DNA of 64,000 nt from an uncultured Pelagibacteraceae bacterium. GTDB taxonomy: Bacteria > Pseudomonadota > Alphaproteobacteria > Pelagibacterales > Pelagibacteraceae. The notes under the pieces are model-generated. The model was not told where the DNA came from, ran no database searches, and saw nothing but the letters and a program-made list of their open reading frames with translations. Shown here piece by piece: positions 33,167-41,237 of the stretch. Numbering within the stretch: position 1 is the first letter of the stretch; each line of letters begins with the position of its first letter. The stretch covers positions 1 to 64,000 of the forward strand of contig CACNFY010000006.1 of NCBI GenBank assembly GCA_902619925.1. The letters are read 5' to 3'. A program made the translations under genes and the position numbers.

Positions 33167-34123
33167 GTGAAAAATATATTAATAATTCAACCAATAGATA
33201 AATCGGGAATTGAAATTTTAGAAAATCACCCAGATTATAATTTTGAAATAATCGACGGAACTAATTTAGAAGAAATAAAAAAAAAGATTATTGAATGTGA
33301 CGGTATATCAATAAGAACTGCCAAATTACCTGCCGAAGTAATTAGAGGAGCAAAAAATCTTAAGGTTATTTCAAGGCATGGTGTTGGATATGACAATATA
33401 GATTTAGAGGCTGCAAAAGAAAAAAATATTACAATTTCTATAACTGCTACTGCTAATGCAGTTGCGGTTGCGGAACACGTAATGTTTATGCTTTTAAATA
33501 TCTCAAAACGAAAAGATATGTATGACAAAACAGTCAAATCAGGAAGATTTAATGATAGAAATAAACTTCCAAAAACAATAGAGCTTTGGAATAAAAATAT
33601 TTTAATTATGGGTTTTGGGAGAATAGGTAAAAGCTTGATAAAACGATGTATTGGTTTTGAGATGAATGTTTATGTTTATGACCCATTCGTTTCAAAAGAG
33701 GAAATTGAGAGTCTTGGTGGTAAAAAAATAGAAGATTTAAAAGAAGGAGTAAAAAAAATGGATGCCTTAACTCTACATATGCCTTTAAATGAAAAAACAA
33801 AAAATATAATTAACTACGACGTTTTAAAAAATATGAAAAAAAATTGTATAATTATTAATGCATCAAGAGGCGGAATAATAAATGAGAATGATTTAAATAA
33901 ATCATTAAATGAAAATAAAATATTTGGAGCTGGTCTTGATGTATTTGATACTGAGCCGCCTGATAATGACAACCCTTTGCTGAAAAACGATAAAACTTTT
34001 TTAAGTCCACATACTGCAGCTTTTACTGAAGAATGTATGGTAAGAATGGGAAAAGAAACAATTCAAAATATAATTGATTTTTTTGATAAAAAATTGGAAA
34101 AATCAAAAATAGTGAAGCTTTGA
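33167..34123 (+). CDS. D-isomer-specific 2-hydroxyacid dehydrogenase (SerA-like)
   Basis: A 318-residue NAD-dependent dehydrogenase, GTG start six bases after the aldolase. The Rossmann motif is ILIMGFGRIGKSL. The catalytic arginine lies in NASRGGIINEND, the glutamate in DVFDTEPPDNDNPL and the histidine in FLSPHTAAFTEE. The protein is of the short kind without the regulatory ACT domain. In this operon it could reduce or oxidise a C3 hydroxy/keto acid such as tartronate semialdehyde or hydroxypyruvate. Phosphoglycerate oxidation is an alternative. Confidence 0.86.
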   Translation: MKNILIIQPIDKSGIEILENHPDYNFEIIDGTNLEEIKKKIIECDGISIRTAKLPAEVIRGAKNLKVISRHGVGYDNIDLEAAKEKNITISITATANAVAVAEHVMFMLLNISKRKDMYDKTVKSGRFNDRNKLPKTIELWNKNILIMGFGRIGKSLIKRCIGFEMNVYVYDPFVSKEEIESLGGKKIEDLKEGVKKMDALTLHMPLNEKTKNIINYDVLKNMKKNCIIINASRGGIINENDLNKSLNENKIFGAGLDVFDTEPPDNDNPLLKNDKTFLSPHTAAFTEECMVRMGKETIQNIIDFFDKKLEKSKIVKL

Positions 34124-34620
34124 TGAAAATTAATTTAAAAAATTTTGGTTTACTTGAAGTAATAGTAGTAATGTCTCTGATTTATGTTGTGGGGATGCTT
34201 ATTTGGACGGCAAGCACAAGACCGGCTGTTGAAGCAAAAGCTAACTTAGTTAAAGAAAATCATAAAAAAGTTGTTGATTTTATTAACGGAGAAATAAACA
34301 AATGTGACAACGACTCTGATGGAGTTACTATTTGGGGAGACCAATGTAGCGATGAATGGATTGCAGACAAAGTTGTAAATTATATAAATTTAAACTTAAA
34401 TATTCAAAATCCATTTTCCGATGATGCTAAAGTAAAAACAGATCCTGACCCAAGAATTAAAGCTGAAGGTAAGGCAGGACAAGCTACAGAAATGGGAGTT
34501 ATATTTTTAATGTCGTCTAATTTTCTCTCTGAACCTGGATCTGAGTGGGTTATAGGAACCTGTTTTAAATCGCCATGTGTTGCTGCTGGTAACAATGAAT
34601 TGACTTCTATTTATAGATAA
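34123..34620 (+). CDS. Single-span membrane-anchored protein with pilin-like N-terminus, unknown (165 aa)
   Basis: The start is set at the ATG at 34123, which overlaps the preceding TGA (TGATG). One hydrophobic helix lies near residues 10-32 (LLEVIVVMSLIYVVGMLIW). A soluble domain follows, with cysteine pairs KCDNDSD/DQCSD and TCFKSPC suggesting disulfides. The start of the helix looks like a type IV pilin, with Gly followed by hydrophobics and a Glu. But the Glu is at +3, not the canonical +5, so prepilin processing is uncertain. It is the last gene in the ALDH-aldolase-dehydrogenase run. The function is unknown. Confidence 0.6.
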   Translation: MKINLKNFGLLEVIVVMSLIYVVGMLIWTASTRPAVEAKANLVKENHKKVVDFINGEINKCDNDSDGVTIWGDQCSDEWIADKVVNYINLNLNIQNPFSDDAKVKTDPDPRIKAEGKAGQATEMGVIFLMSSNFLSEPGSEWVIGTCFKSPCVAAGNNELTSIYR

Positions 34621-35523
34621 TTATTTTTTAAATATTTCCAAATCTACAGAGTTTAAAGTTTTATGAAGGTATTTATACCCTTTGATAGCATACTCTAACG
34701 GATTAGCTTTTTTTGGATCTTGCTCTGCTTCAACAACTAACCATCCCGAGTAATTTTTTTCTTTAAGTGTTAGAAAAATTGGCCTGTAGTCTATGCAACC
34801 ATCTCCTGGAACTGTAAACGCTCCCTCAAGAAATGCATCTCTAAAACTTAAATCGTTTTTTAATGATTTTTCTAAAATATTTTTTCTGATATCTTTACAA
34901 TGAATATGGTGAATTCTTTCGTAATAACCCTCCAATATTTTTTGAGAATTGCCTTGGGCAAATAGCATATGTCCAGTATCTAAAGTAAGCTTAACACTGT
35001 CGTTAGTGTTATCTAATAACCTCATAGTATCAGCCTCAGTTTCTATTACTGTGCCCATATGATGGTGGTATGCTAAAGGCATTCCTTCATCTTCTAAATA
35101 TTTACCTATTTCTGAGATTTTATAACTAAATGATTTCCATTCATCATTATCCATTTTAGGTCTTGTTGAAAGTTTTCTTTTCTGATCGCCTTGTATAGAT
35201 CCTGATACTTCAGCAAAAACAATACAAGGCGAATTACAGTCTTTGAATAAGTTTAATTGAGATCTTAGATACTCCCTTTCTTCATTTACAGTATTTTTTC
35301 TGAGATTAGCTCCATACCAGCCGCCGCATAAATCTATTTTATATTTATCTAATTTAGGAATTAGTTCTTCAGAATTTTTTGGAAACTTACCACCAAACTC
35401 TACTCCAATGAAACCTGCCTGATTTGCCTCTGATAAACATTGATCTAAAGTAGTTTCACCACCTAGCTCCGGCATGTCATCATTACTCCATGCAATTGGC
35501 GCTACTCCTAATTTTACTGACAT
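34621..35523 (-). CDS. iolE: Inosose dehydratase (IolE)
   Basis: A 300-residue TIM-barrel of the xylose-isomerase-like family. IolE dehydrates 2-keto-myo-inositol to the trihydroxycyclohexane dione. The N-terminus VAPIAWSNDDMPELGG is the IolE signature, with GFIGVEFGGKFP, LAYHHHMGTVIETEAD, LTLDTGHMLFAQG, IHHIHCKDIR and GWLVVEAEQDPKKANPL. The metal ligands (Glu, Asp, His, Glu) are all in place. Its stop is directly next to that of the plus-strand pilin-like gene, and its start is 42 bases from iolG, divergent. Confidence 0.92.
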   Translation of the reverse strand: MSVKLGVAPIAWSNDDMPELGGETTLDQCLSEANQAGFIGVEFGGKFPKNSEELIPKLDKYKIDLCGGWYGANLRKNTVNEEREYLRSQLNLFKDCNSPCIVFAEVSGSIQGDQKRKLSTRPKMDNDEWKSFSYKISEIGKYLEDEGMPLAYHHHMGTVIETEADTMRLLDNTNDSVKLTLDTGHMLFAQGNSQKILEGYYERIHHIHCKDIRKNILEKSLKNDLSFRDAFLEGAFTVPGDGCIDYRPIFLTLKEKNYSGWLVVEAEQDPKKANPLEYAIKGYKYLHKTLNSVDLEIFKK

Positions 35524-35565
35524 AAGAATATTTTTAGTTAAAGTGTCTTTTATTATAAAATTTTA

Positions 35566-36567
35566 ATGATTGATATAGCTTTATTTGGACTTGGTAGAAT
35601 TGGTATTATGCATGGTAAGAATTTGATGCGTAATAGGGAATTTAATCTTAAATACATATATGACATTGATAAGAATTTGTCTAAGAAATATTCAAAAATA
35701 CTCAAGTCAATTGCTGTAAATAGTCCTTCTGAGATTTTTAAAGATAAAGATATTAAAGCTATATTTATTGCATCAACAACGTCTACACATATAAAATTGA
35801 TACTAGAGGGTGTAAAAAATAAAAAAATAATTTTTTGTGAAAAACCTTTAGACCTGAGTATTAAAAAAATCAATGAATGCAAAAAGATTATTAAAAAATT
35901 TAACCCTAAAATACAGCTAGGATTTAATAGAAGATATGATCCAGGTCATTTTAAACTGAAACAAGAGCTTACCAAGGGGAAAATTGGAAAATTAGAAAAA
36001 ATTATAATTACAAGTCGAGATCCTGCCCCACCATCGATTAAGTATTTAAAAGAATCTGGAGGTATTTTTAAAGATATGATGATACATGATTTTGATTTAG
36101 TTAGATTTTATCTTGGAAAAGATGAGCCTCTAAAATTAATTGCATCAGGAAGTAATATTTCAGATAAAAGATTTATTAAAATTAAAGATTATGAATTGGC
36201 ATCTTGTATAATTAATTCAAAGAGTGGTGTCCAAGTTATTATTACTAATTCAAGACATTGCAATTTTGGATATGATCAACGAGTTGAGTTATTTGGGTCT
36301 AAAGGCATGATTATATCTGAAAATAAAAGAGAAAACGAAACAACCTTATATTCATCAAATTCTACCTCTAGCAAATCTCCATTGTTAAATTTTTTTATCG
36401 AAAGATATAAAGATGCCTATAAAAACCAATTATATGATTTTTCAAAATTCATAAAAAAAAATATTCGACCACTCGCAGAATTTGAGGAAGGTAGGCGTGC
36501 TCTAATAATGGCAAACGCTGCAAAAAAATCTATTAGTTCAAAAAAGTTCGAAAAAATTACTTTCTAA
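35566..36567 (+). CDS. iolG: Inositol 2-dehydrogenase-like oxidoreductase (IolG)
   Basis: A 333-residue Gfo/Idh protein. The Rossmann motif is ALFGLGRIGIMHGKN, the catalytic lysine lies in FCEKPLDLSI, QLGFNRRYDPGH follows, and the active-site Asp/His pair is in GGIFKDMMIHDFDLVRFYLG. These are the marks of myo-inositol or scyllo-inositol dehydrogenase. It oxidises inositol to 2-keto-myo-inositol, the substrate of the divergent iolE. It lies about 100 bases before the sugar-binding-protein gene, so uptake and first oxidation may be co-expressed. Confidence 0.87.
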   Translation: MIDIALFGLGRIGIMHGKNLMRNREFNLKYIYDIDKNLSKKYSKILKSIAVNSPSEIFKDKDIKAIFIASTTSTHIKLILEGVKNKKIIFCEKPLDLSIKKINECKKIIKKFNPKIQLGFNRRYDPGHFKLKQELTKGKIGKLEKIIITSRDPAPPSIKYLKESGGIFKDMMIHDFDLVRFYLGKDEPLKLIASGSNISDKRFIKIKDYELASCIINSKSGVQVIITNSRHCNFGYDQRVELFGSKGMIISENKRENETTLYSSNSTSSKSPLLNFFIERYKDAYKNQLYDFSKFIKKNIRPLAEFEEGRRALIMANAAKKSISSKKFEKITF

Positions 36568-36668
36568 TTGAATCAACTATTACTAGAACACAACCTATCA
36601 TCTTTACAACTAAACTATATTTTGATTAGATTTTGATTTTAAAAGTTAACTATAAAATGAGGAGACGA

Positions 36669-37592
36669 ATGAAAACGTTAAAAAACTTTATATTAGCATT
36701 TGCAACATGGGCAATGATGTCGGTGTCTGCATTAGCTACAGATATTATTGTTGTTTCTCACGGACAAGCAAATGATCCTTTCTGGTCAGTTGCAAAAAAT
36801 GGTGTTGATGCAGCATGTAAAGACATGGGAGTATCATGTAAATACACTGCACCAGGAACATTTGATATGGTGGAAATGGCAAAATTAATTGATAACGCTG
36901 TTTCACAAAAACCAAAAGGTATTGTGATAACTTTACCAGATGCTGCTGCTTTAGGAAAATCAGTTAAAGCTGCAATAGCCGCAGGTATACCAGTTATTTC
37001 AATGAACTCTGGATCAGACGACTATGCTTCTTTAGGAATCAGTGCTCACGTTGGACAAACTGAGTTTGAAGCTGGAGTTGGTGGTGGACAAAAAATGAAA
37101 GCTGCCGGAGGAAAAAAAGCATTATGTGTTAACCATGAGGTAGGAAACGTTGCGCTCGACAGAAGATGTGCAGGTTTCAAAAAAGGTTTTGGTGGAAGTG
37201 TTGATATATTAGGTACTTCTAATGACCCAACTGAAATACAAAAAGCAGTTGCTGCTAAACTAGGTGGTGGATATGATACTATACTTACTTTAGGAGCAGG
37301 TCTTTCTGGAGAGGCTGCTCTTAAAGCTTTAGAAGCTGCTGGAAAAGTTGGTGATGTAAGATTAGGAACATTTGACATGTCACCTAATATGTTAAAGGCT
37401 GCTGCTGCAGGAAAAGTAGAGTTTTTAATTGATCAACAACAATACCTACAAGGTTACTTACCAATAGCAATTTTTGGTCAGTATATGAGATGGGGAACAA
37501 TGCCAGCTGGTGTAGTAATGACTGGTCCTGGATTTGTAACTCCTGACAATGCTAGCAAAGTAATTAAGTGGGCAGCACAAGGTTACAGATAG
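36669..37592 (+). CDS. Periplasmic sugar/inositol-binding protein of an ABC importer
   Basis: A type I periplasmic binding protein (Peripla_BP_4) of about 307 residues. The start is set at the ATG at 36669, preceded by GAGGAG at 36659-36664; an in-frame ATG at 36633 lacks a ribosome site. The signal peptide is cut near SALA. Segments typical of ribose/inositol-binding proteins are SHGQANDPFWSVAKNGVD, GIVITLPDAAALGKSVKAA, IPVISMNSG and the hinge-like GTFDMSPNMLKAA. Its position after iolG suggests inositol as ligand. Codons are unusually GC-richer than in neighbours, as expected for a highly expressed gene. Confidence 0.86.
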   Translation: MKTLKNFILAFATWAMMSVSALATDIIVVSHGQANDPFWSVAKNGVDAACKDMGVSCKYTAPGTFDMVEMAKLIDNAVSQKPKGIVITLPDAAALGKSVKAAIAAGIPVISMNSGSDDYASLGISAHVGQTEFEAGVGGGQKMKAAGGKKALCVNHEVGNVALDRRCAGFKKGFGGSVDILGTSNDPTEIQKAVAAKLGGGYDTILTLGAGLSGEAALKALEAAGKVGDVRLGTFDMSPNMLKAAAAGKVEFLIDQQQYLQGYLPIAIFGQYMRWGTMPAGVVMTGPGFVTPDNASKVIKWAAQGYR

Positions 37593-37602
37593 AATAAATA
37601 AA

Positions 37603-37636
37603 AAGGCCTGGCTAAACTTAGCTGGGCCTTTTTTTT
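37603..37636 (+). terminator. Intrinsic terminator / attenuator between binding protein and permease
   Basis: A 13-pair stem, AAGGCCTGGCTAA with TTAGCTGGGCCTT (two G-T wobbles), is followed by eight T residues. It lies 11 bases after the binding-protein stop and 12 bases before the permease ATG. It would stop most transcripts, giving excess binding protein over the membrane components. Confidence 0.85.
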
Positions 37637-37647
37637 AATCAAAAATA

Positions 37648-38775
37648 ATGTCTGATAAATCTAAAAGTATAGCTAACAAAAATAATATTAATCAAGACGA
37701 AAGATTAAAAAAAGTTTCACCACTAAGAGTTTTATTAAATAGACCTGAGCTTGGAGCTTTAGGTGGTTCTATTTTAGTTTTCATATTTTTTGGAATAGTT
37801 GCTGGAGATACAGGAATGTTTAGTGCTTATGGCACACTAAATTTTTTAGATGTATCAGCAAACTTAGGCATTATAGCGATTGCTGCAGCAATGCTAATGA
37901 TTGGGGGTGAGTTTGATCTTTCTATAGGATCAATGATTGGATTTGCAGGAATATGTATTGCTATTCCTGCTATTTATTGGGGTTGGCCTCTTTGGATGAG
38001 TATAATTTTTGCATTTAGTATGGCTGTATTGGTAGGTTATTTTAATGGAATTTTAGTTGTTAGAACTGGATTACCTTCGTTTATTGTTACTTTGGCAATG
38101 TTGTTTATACTTAGAGGTTTAACTTTAGCTATAACGAGATTAATAACAGGAAGAACACAGGTTCCAGGTTTGAGAGTTTTAATAGAAGATGATCCAATAG
38201 CCTGGATATTTGCAACAGATACTTTTAAAGGATTATTTAACTGGTTAGGTTCAATGAATTTAATTGCACTGAGAACTGACGGTACACCACTTGCGACTGG
38301 AATTCCACCTTCGGTATTGTGGTTTGTAGGACTTACAATACTTGCCACTTACATTTTAATGAAAACAAGATATGGAAATTGGATTTTTGCAGCTGGCGGA
38401 GATAAAAATGGTGCAACGAATGTTGGAGTTCCAGTTGGAAGAGTTAAGATAAGTCTTTTTATTGGTACTGCAGTAGCATCTACAATATTTGCAACTATCC
38501 AAGTTTTAGACGCAGGATCAGCTGATACAATGAGAGGAACTTTAAAAGAACTAGAAGCAATAGCAGCAGCAGTTGTAGGAGGATGTTTATTAACTGGTGG
38601 ATATGGTTCAGCAATAGGCGCTGCTTTTGGAGCACTGATTTTTGGAACTGTATCAATGGGAATTTTTTATACTGATGTTGATACAGACTGGTTTAAAGTT
38701 TTTTTAGGAGCAATGATGTTGATAGCTGTAATATTTAACAATTATATAAGAAGAAAAGTTACAGAAAGTAAATAA
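37648..38775 (+). CDS. ABC importer permease (RbsC/FrcC/inositol type)
   Basis: A 375-residue inner-membrane permease of the carbohydrate-uptake-2 family with about ten hydrophobic helices. Typical blocks are [30 protein letters not shown], read in parts, then [43 protein letters not shown] with GVPVGRVK, and [21 protein letters not shown]. It follows the attenuator and overlaps the ATPase gene by one base. Confidence 0.9.
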   Translation: MSDKSKSIANKNNINQDERLKKVSPLRVLLNRPELGALGGSILVFIFFGIVAGDTGMFSAYGTLNFLDVSANLGIIAIAAAMLMIGGEFDLSIGSMIGFAGICIAIPAIYWGWPLWMSIIFAFSMAVLVGYFNGILVVRTGLPSFIVTLAMLFILRGLTLAITRLITGRTQVPGLRVLIEDDPIAWIFATDTFKGLFNWLGSMNLIALRTDGTPLATGIPPSVLWFVGLTILATYILMKTRYGNWIFAAGGDKNGATNVGVPVGRVKISLFIGTAVASTIFATIQVLDAGSADTMRGTLKELEAIAAAVVGGCLLTGGYGSAIGAAFGALIFGTVSMGIFYTDVDTDWFKVFLGAMMLIAVIFNNYIRRKVTESK

Positions 38776-39566
38776 TGTCAGAATATTTAATTGAATTTAA
38801 CAATATTAGTAAATTTTTCGGAAAAGTAATAGCTCTAAAAGATGTAACAATGAAGGTTAAAAAAGGAGAAATAATGTGCTTACTTGGAGATAATGGAGCA
38901 GGAAAATCAACTTTGATAAAAACACTTTCAGGAGTTCATAGGCCAGACGAAGGCGAGATAATAGTGGAAGGAAACAAAACTATATTCGACTCACCTAAAG
39001 ATGCTTTAGACATGGGAATTGCAACTGTTTATCAAGATTTAGCATTAGTTCCTTTAATGAGTGTTACTAGAAATTTTTTTATGGGCCGTGAACCACAAAA
39101 AGGGATACCTTTTTTTAAGACTTTTGATATTGAAAAAGCAAATAAAGTTGCTGCAGAAAGAATGGGTCAAATTGGTATAGATGTTAGAGATCCATCTCAA
39201 GCTGTTGGAACTATGTCAGGAGGTGAGAGACAATGCCTTGCAATTTCTCGTGCCATTTATTTCGGAGCTAAAGTACTAATTTTAGACGAACCAACCTCAG
39301 CATTAGGAGTTCACCAGGCTTCAGTGGTTCTAAAATATATTGTCAAAGCAGCTGCTGATGGATTAGCAGTTATTTTAATCACGCATAATGTCCATCATGC
39401 TTATCCTGTTGGAAATAGTTTTACAGTTTTAAATAGGGGAAAAAGTTTAGGAACTTATGAAAAAAAAGACTTATCTAGAGAAAAATTATTAGGAATGATG
39501 GCAGGAGGTGAAGAATTAGATAAATTAGAAATTGAATTAAAAGAGATGAATAGAATAAATAATTAG
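38775..39566 (+). CDS. ABC importer ATPase (single-domain, FrcA/inositol type)
   Basis: A 263-residue ATP-binding protein. Walker A is GDNGAGKST, the Q-loop is in [12 protein letters not shown], the signature is [13 protein letters not shown], Walker B is [12 protein letters not shown], and the switch His is in [10 protein letters not shown]. It has one ATPase domain, unlike the double-domain RbsA. Single-domain versions are known for fructose and some inositol systems, where it works as a homodimer. The [10 protein letters not shown] segment is typical of those. It is coupled to the permease gene by one base. Confidence 0.9.
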   Translation: MSEYLIEFNNISKFFGKVIALKDVTMKVKKGEIMCLLGDNGAGKSTLIKTLSGVHRPDEGEIIVEGNKTIFDSPKDALDMGIATVYQDLALVPLMSVTRNFFMGREPQKGIPFFKTFDIEKANKVAAERMGQIGIDVRDPSQAVGTMSGGERQCLAISRAIYFGAKVLILDEPTSALGVHQASVVLKYIVKAAADGLAVILITHNVHHAYPVGNSFTVLNRGKSLGTYEKKDLSREKLLGMMAGGEELDKLEIELKEMNRINN

Positions 39567-40429
39567 TGTCTCAATTTTTTCCTCTTATATTTGTTTTACT
39601 TTGGTCATCAGCCTTTATCACAACACTGCCGATAGTTTTAAATAGCGATCCTTTTTCAGCATTGGCATTTAGGTTTTTTTTTGTTGCAGTTTGTTTTTTT
39701 TTTTATTCAATTGTTAAAAAAATTAAAATTAAAGTAAATTTTAGCAATCTTTTCAATTCATTTTCAACAGGGATATTATTTCACGGATTTTATTTAGGAG
39801 GAGTTTTTTATGCTATATTCGTTGGGTTGCCTACAAGTATTGTTGCGTTAATAGTTACATTGCAACCAATCTTAACAAACATTTTGGCAGGTTATTTCTT
39901 AAATGAAGAAGTAAATATTTATCAGTGGATTGGGGTTGTGCTTGGATTTACAGGTGCTGTTATGGTTATAGGTTTTGATATAGGATCTACTTTACCCGTG
40001 AAAGGCTTGATAGCTACCGTGATTGCTTTAATAGCAATTACCACTTCAACTATTTGGCAAAAAAAAATAAGTAATGATATTCCTCTACCTGTTAACAATA
40101 TGTACCAGGCAATTGGTGCATTGATTTTTCATTTGATAATAATTATTTTAATTTTTGAAGATACTTTTATTACAATTAATTTAGAATTTTTATTAGCTAT
40201 GAGTCATCAAGTATTTCTTGTTTCTTTAGGAGCTTTTTCAATTCTAATGTATTTAATTAAAAATAACTCAGCTAGTAAAACAGTTTCGCTATTTTTTTTA
40301 ATTCCTGCAGTCACGGCAACTATGGCTTGGGTATTTTTAGATGAGAATTTAAGTTTAGTCGATGTAATTGGTTTCATAATAACATCAATTGGAGTATTTA
40401 TTTCTACAAGAAAACAAAAGGTTCACTGA
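39566..40429 (+). CDS. EamA/DMT family permease
   Basis: A 287-residue ten-helix transporter starting with a GTG that overlaps the TAG of the ATPase gene by one base. Typical features are FVLLWSSAFITTLPIVLNSDPF, FRFFFVA, VALIVTLQPILTNILAGYFLNEE and, at the end, VFLDENLSLVDVIGFIITSIGV. Tight coupling places it in the ABC importer operon, so it might export a pathway by-product, but the family gives no substrate clue. Confidence 0.85.
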   Translation: MSQFFPLIFVLLWSSAFITTLPIVLNSDPFSALAFRFFFVAVCFFFYSIVKKIKIKVNFSNLFNSFSTGILFHGFYLGGVFYAIFVGLPTSIVALIVTLQPILTNILAGYFLNEEVNIYQWIGVVLGFTGAVMVIGFDIGSTLPVKGLIATVIALIAITTSTIWQKKISNDIPLPVNNMYQAIGALIFHLIIIILIFEDTFITINLEFLLAMSHQVFLVSLGAFSILMYLIKNNSASKTVSLFFLIPAVTATMAWVFLDENLSLVDVIGFIITSIGVFISTRKQKVH

Positions 40430-40513
40430 ATATTACATATGAGATATGAGACAATTTAATTAGTAAAAAAGTGAAAAAAAATGTTAATTTTTGATTAAAT
40501 AAAAGGAGTTAAA

Positions 40514-40831
40514 ATGAAAGCATACGTAATGGGTAATTACACCGATAAAGCTTTTCAAGGCTTTATGAAAGATCCAACAAGTGACAGGAAGGCAGTTGTG
40601 GAACAGCTTGTAAAAGCTGTTGGTGGAAAGATACATAGTATGGACATTGTTAGAGGTCCATATGATTTTATAGTAGTAACTGAGGTAGATTCATTTGATG
40701 ATCTTGCTGCAATTAAATTAGTTGTGGAAGCATCGGGTGCTGTGAAAAATATGACAATGCTAGAGTCTATAGATTTTACTAAAGCTACTACTAAAGCAAG
40801 TAAAATTGGTTACAAAGCACCAGGACAGTAA
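40514..40831 (+). CDS. GYD-domain protein (105 aa)
   Basis: A GYD-family small dimeric barrel protein: AYVMGNYTDKAFQGFM, a helix, GGKIHSMDIVRGPYDFIVVTEV containing the Gxyd core, AAIKLVVEASGAV, then MLESIDFTKA. It is homologous to the GYD protein at 16882-17205, including the DYNKA/DFTKA C-terminal motif and final PGK/PGQ. AAAGGAG precedes the ATG. It is convergent with the DUF779 gene. The function is unknown. Confidence 0.75.
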   Translation: MKAYVMGNYTDKAFQGFMKDPTSDRKAVVEQLVKAVGGKIHSMDIVRGPYDFIVVTEVDSFDDLAAIKLVVEASGAVKNMTMLESIDFTKATTKASKIGYKAPGQ

Positions 40832-40835
40832 AAAT

Positions 40836-41186
40836 TTATTTTTTTTTGTCGTTGTCGACGACTAAGCAGATTTCTGATTTTGTCAGGAATCTGCGACCTG
40901 TTCCATTATCTAATGAGAACATTCCACCAATTCCTTTAACAGCATCAATTGTAAGGTCTGTATGTTTCCATTTTTCATATTGGTCACCATTCATATAAAA
41001 AGGTACACCTCCAATTTCGCCTAATTTTACGTCATTATCTCCTAGGGGAAACTCACCCTCTTGAAAACACATAGGAGCACTTCCATCACAACATCCACCT
41101 GATTGATGAAACATTAATTTTTCACCGTATTTTTCTTGAAGCTCAGATAATAAGCTTAATGCTGAATTTGTTGCTGATACTTTCAT
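40836..41186 (-). CDS. DUF779 family protein (aldehyde dehydrogenase partner)
   Basis: A small soluble protein of about 116 residues from the ATG at 41186. An upstream in-frame ATG at 41204 is inside the perfect palindrome and adds six residues. Family marks are the FHQSGGCCDGSAPMC cluster of cysteines, GEIGGVPFYM and RFLTKSEICLV. DUF779 genes commonly sit next to NAD-dependent acetaldehyde dehydrogenases of the ExaC/AcoD type, as here. The role is unknown; the Cys cluster suggests metal binding or an accessory to ALDH maturation. Confidence 0.85.
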   Translation of the reverse strand: MKVSATNSALSLLSELQEKYGEKLMFHQSGGCCDGSAPMCFQEGEFPLGDNDVKLGEIGGVPFYMNGDQYEKWKHTDLTIDAVKGIGGMFSLDNGTGRRFLTKSEICLVVDNDKKK

Positions 41187-41197
41187 TTTTAAAGTAC

Positions 41198-41222
41198 GGC
41201 CCATGATTTAGAATCATGGGCC
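41198..41222. promoter_or_regulatory. Perfect 11-base-pair hairpin between the ALDH and DUF779 genes
   Basis: GGCCCATGATT, loop TAG, AATCATGGGCC: a perfect palindrome, GC-rich against an AT-rich background. There is no T-run on the side of transcription (minus strand), so it is not a standard terminator. It lies in the 51-base gap between the ALDH stop (41238) and the DUF779 start. It could be an RNA-stabilising or processing hairpin, or an operator. Confidence 0.65.
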
Positions 41223-41237
41223 AGTATATATTATTGA

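Noticed and set aside
37046-37378. Minus-strand open frame of 110 codons
   Set aside because: Antisense to the binding-protein gene; Pro/Ala-rich shadow of a real coding frame.
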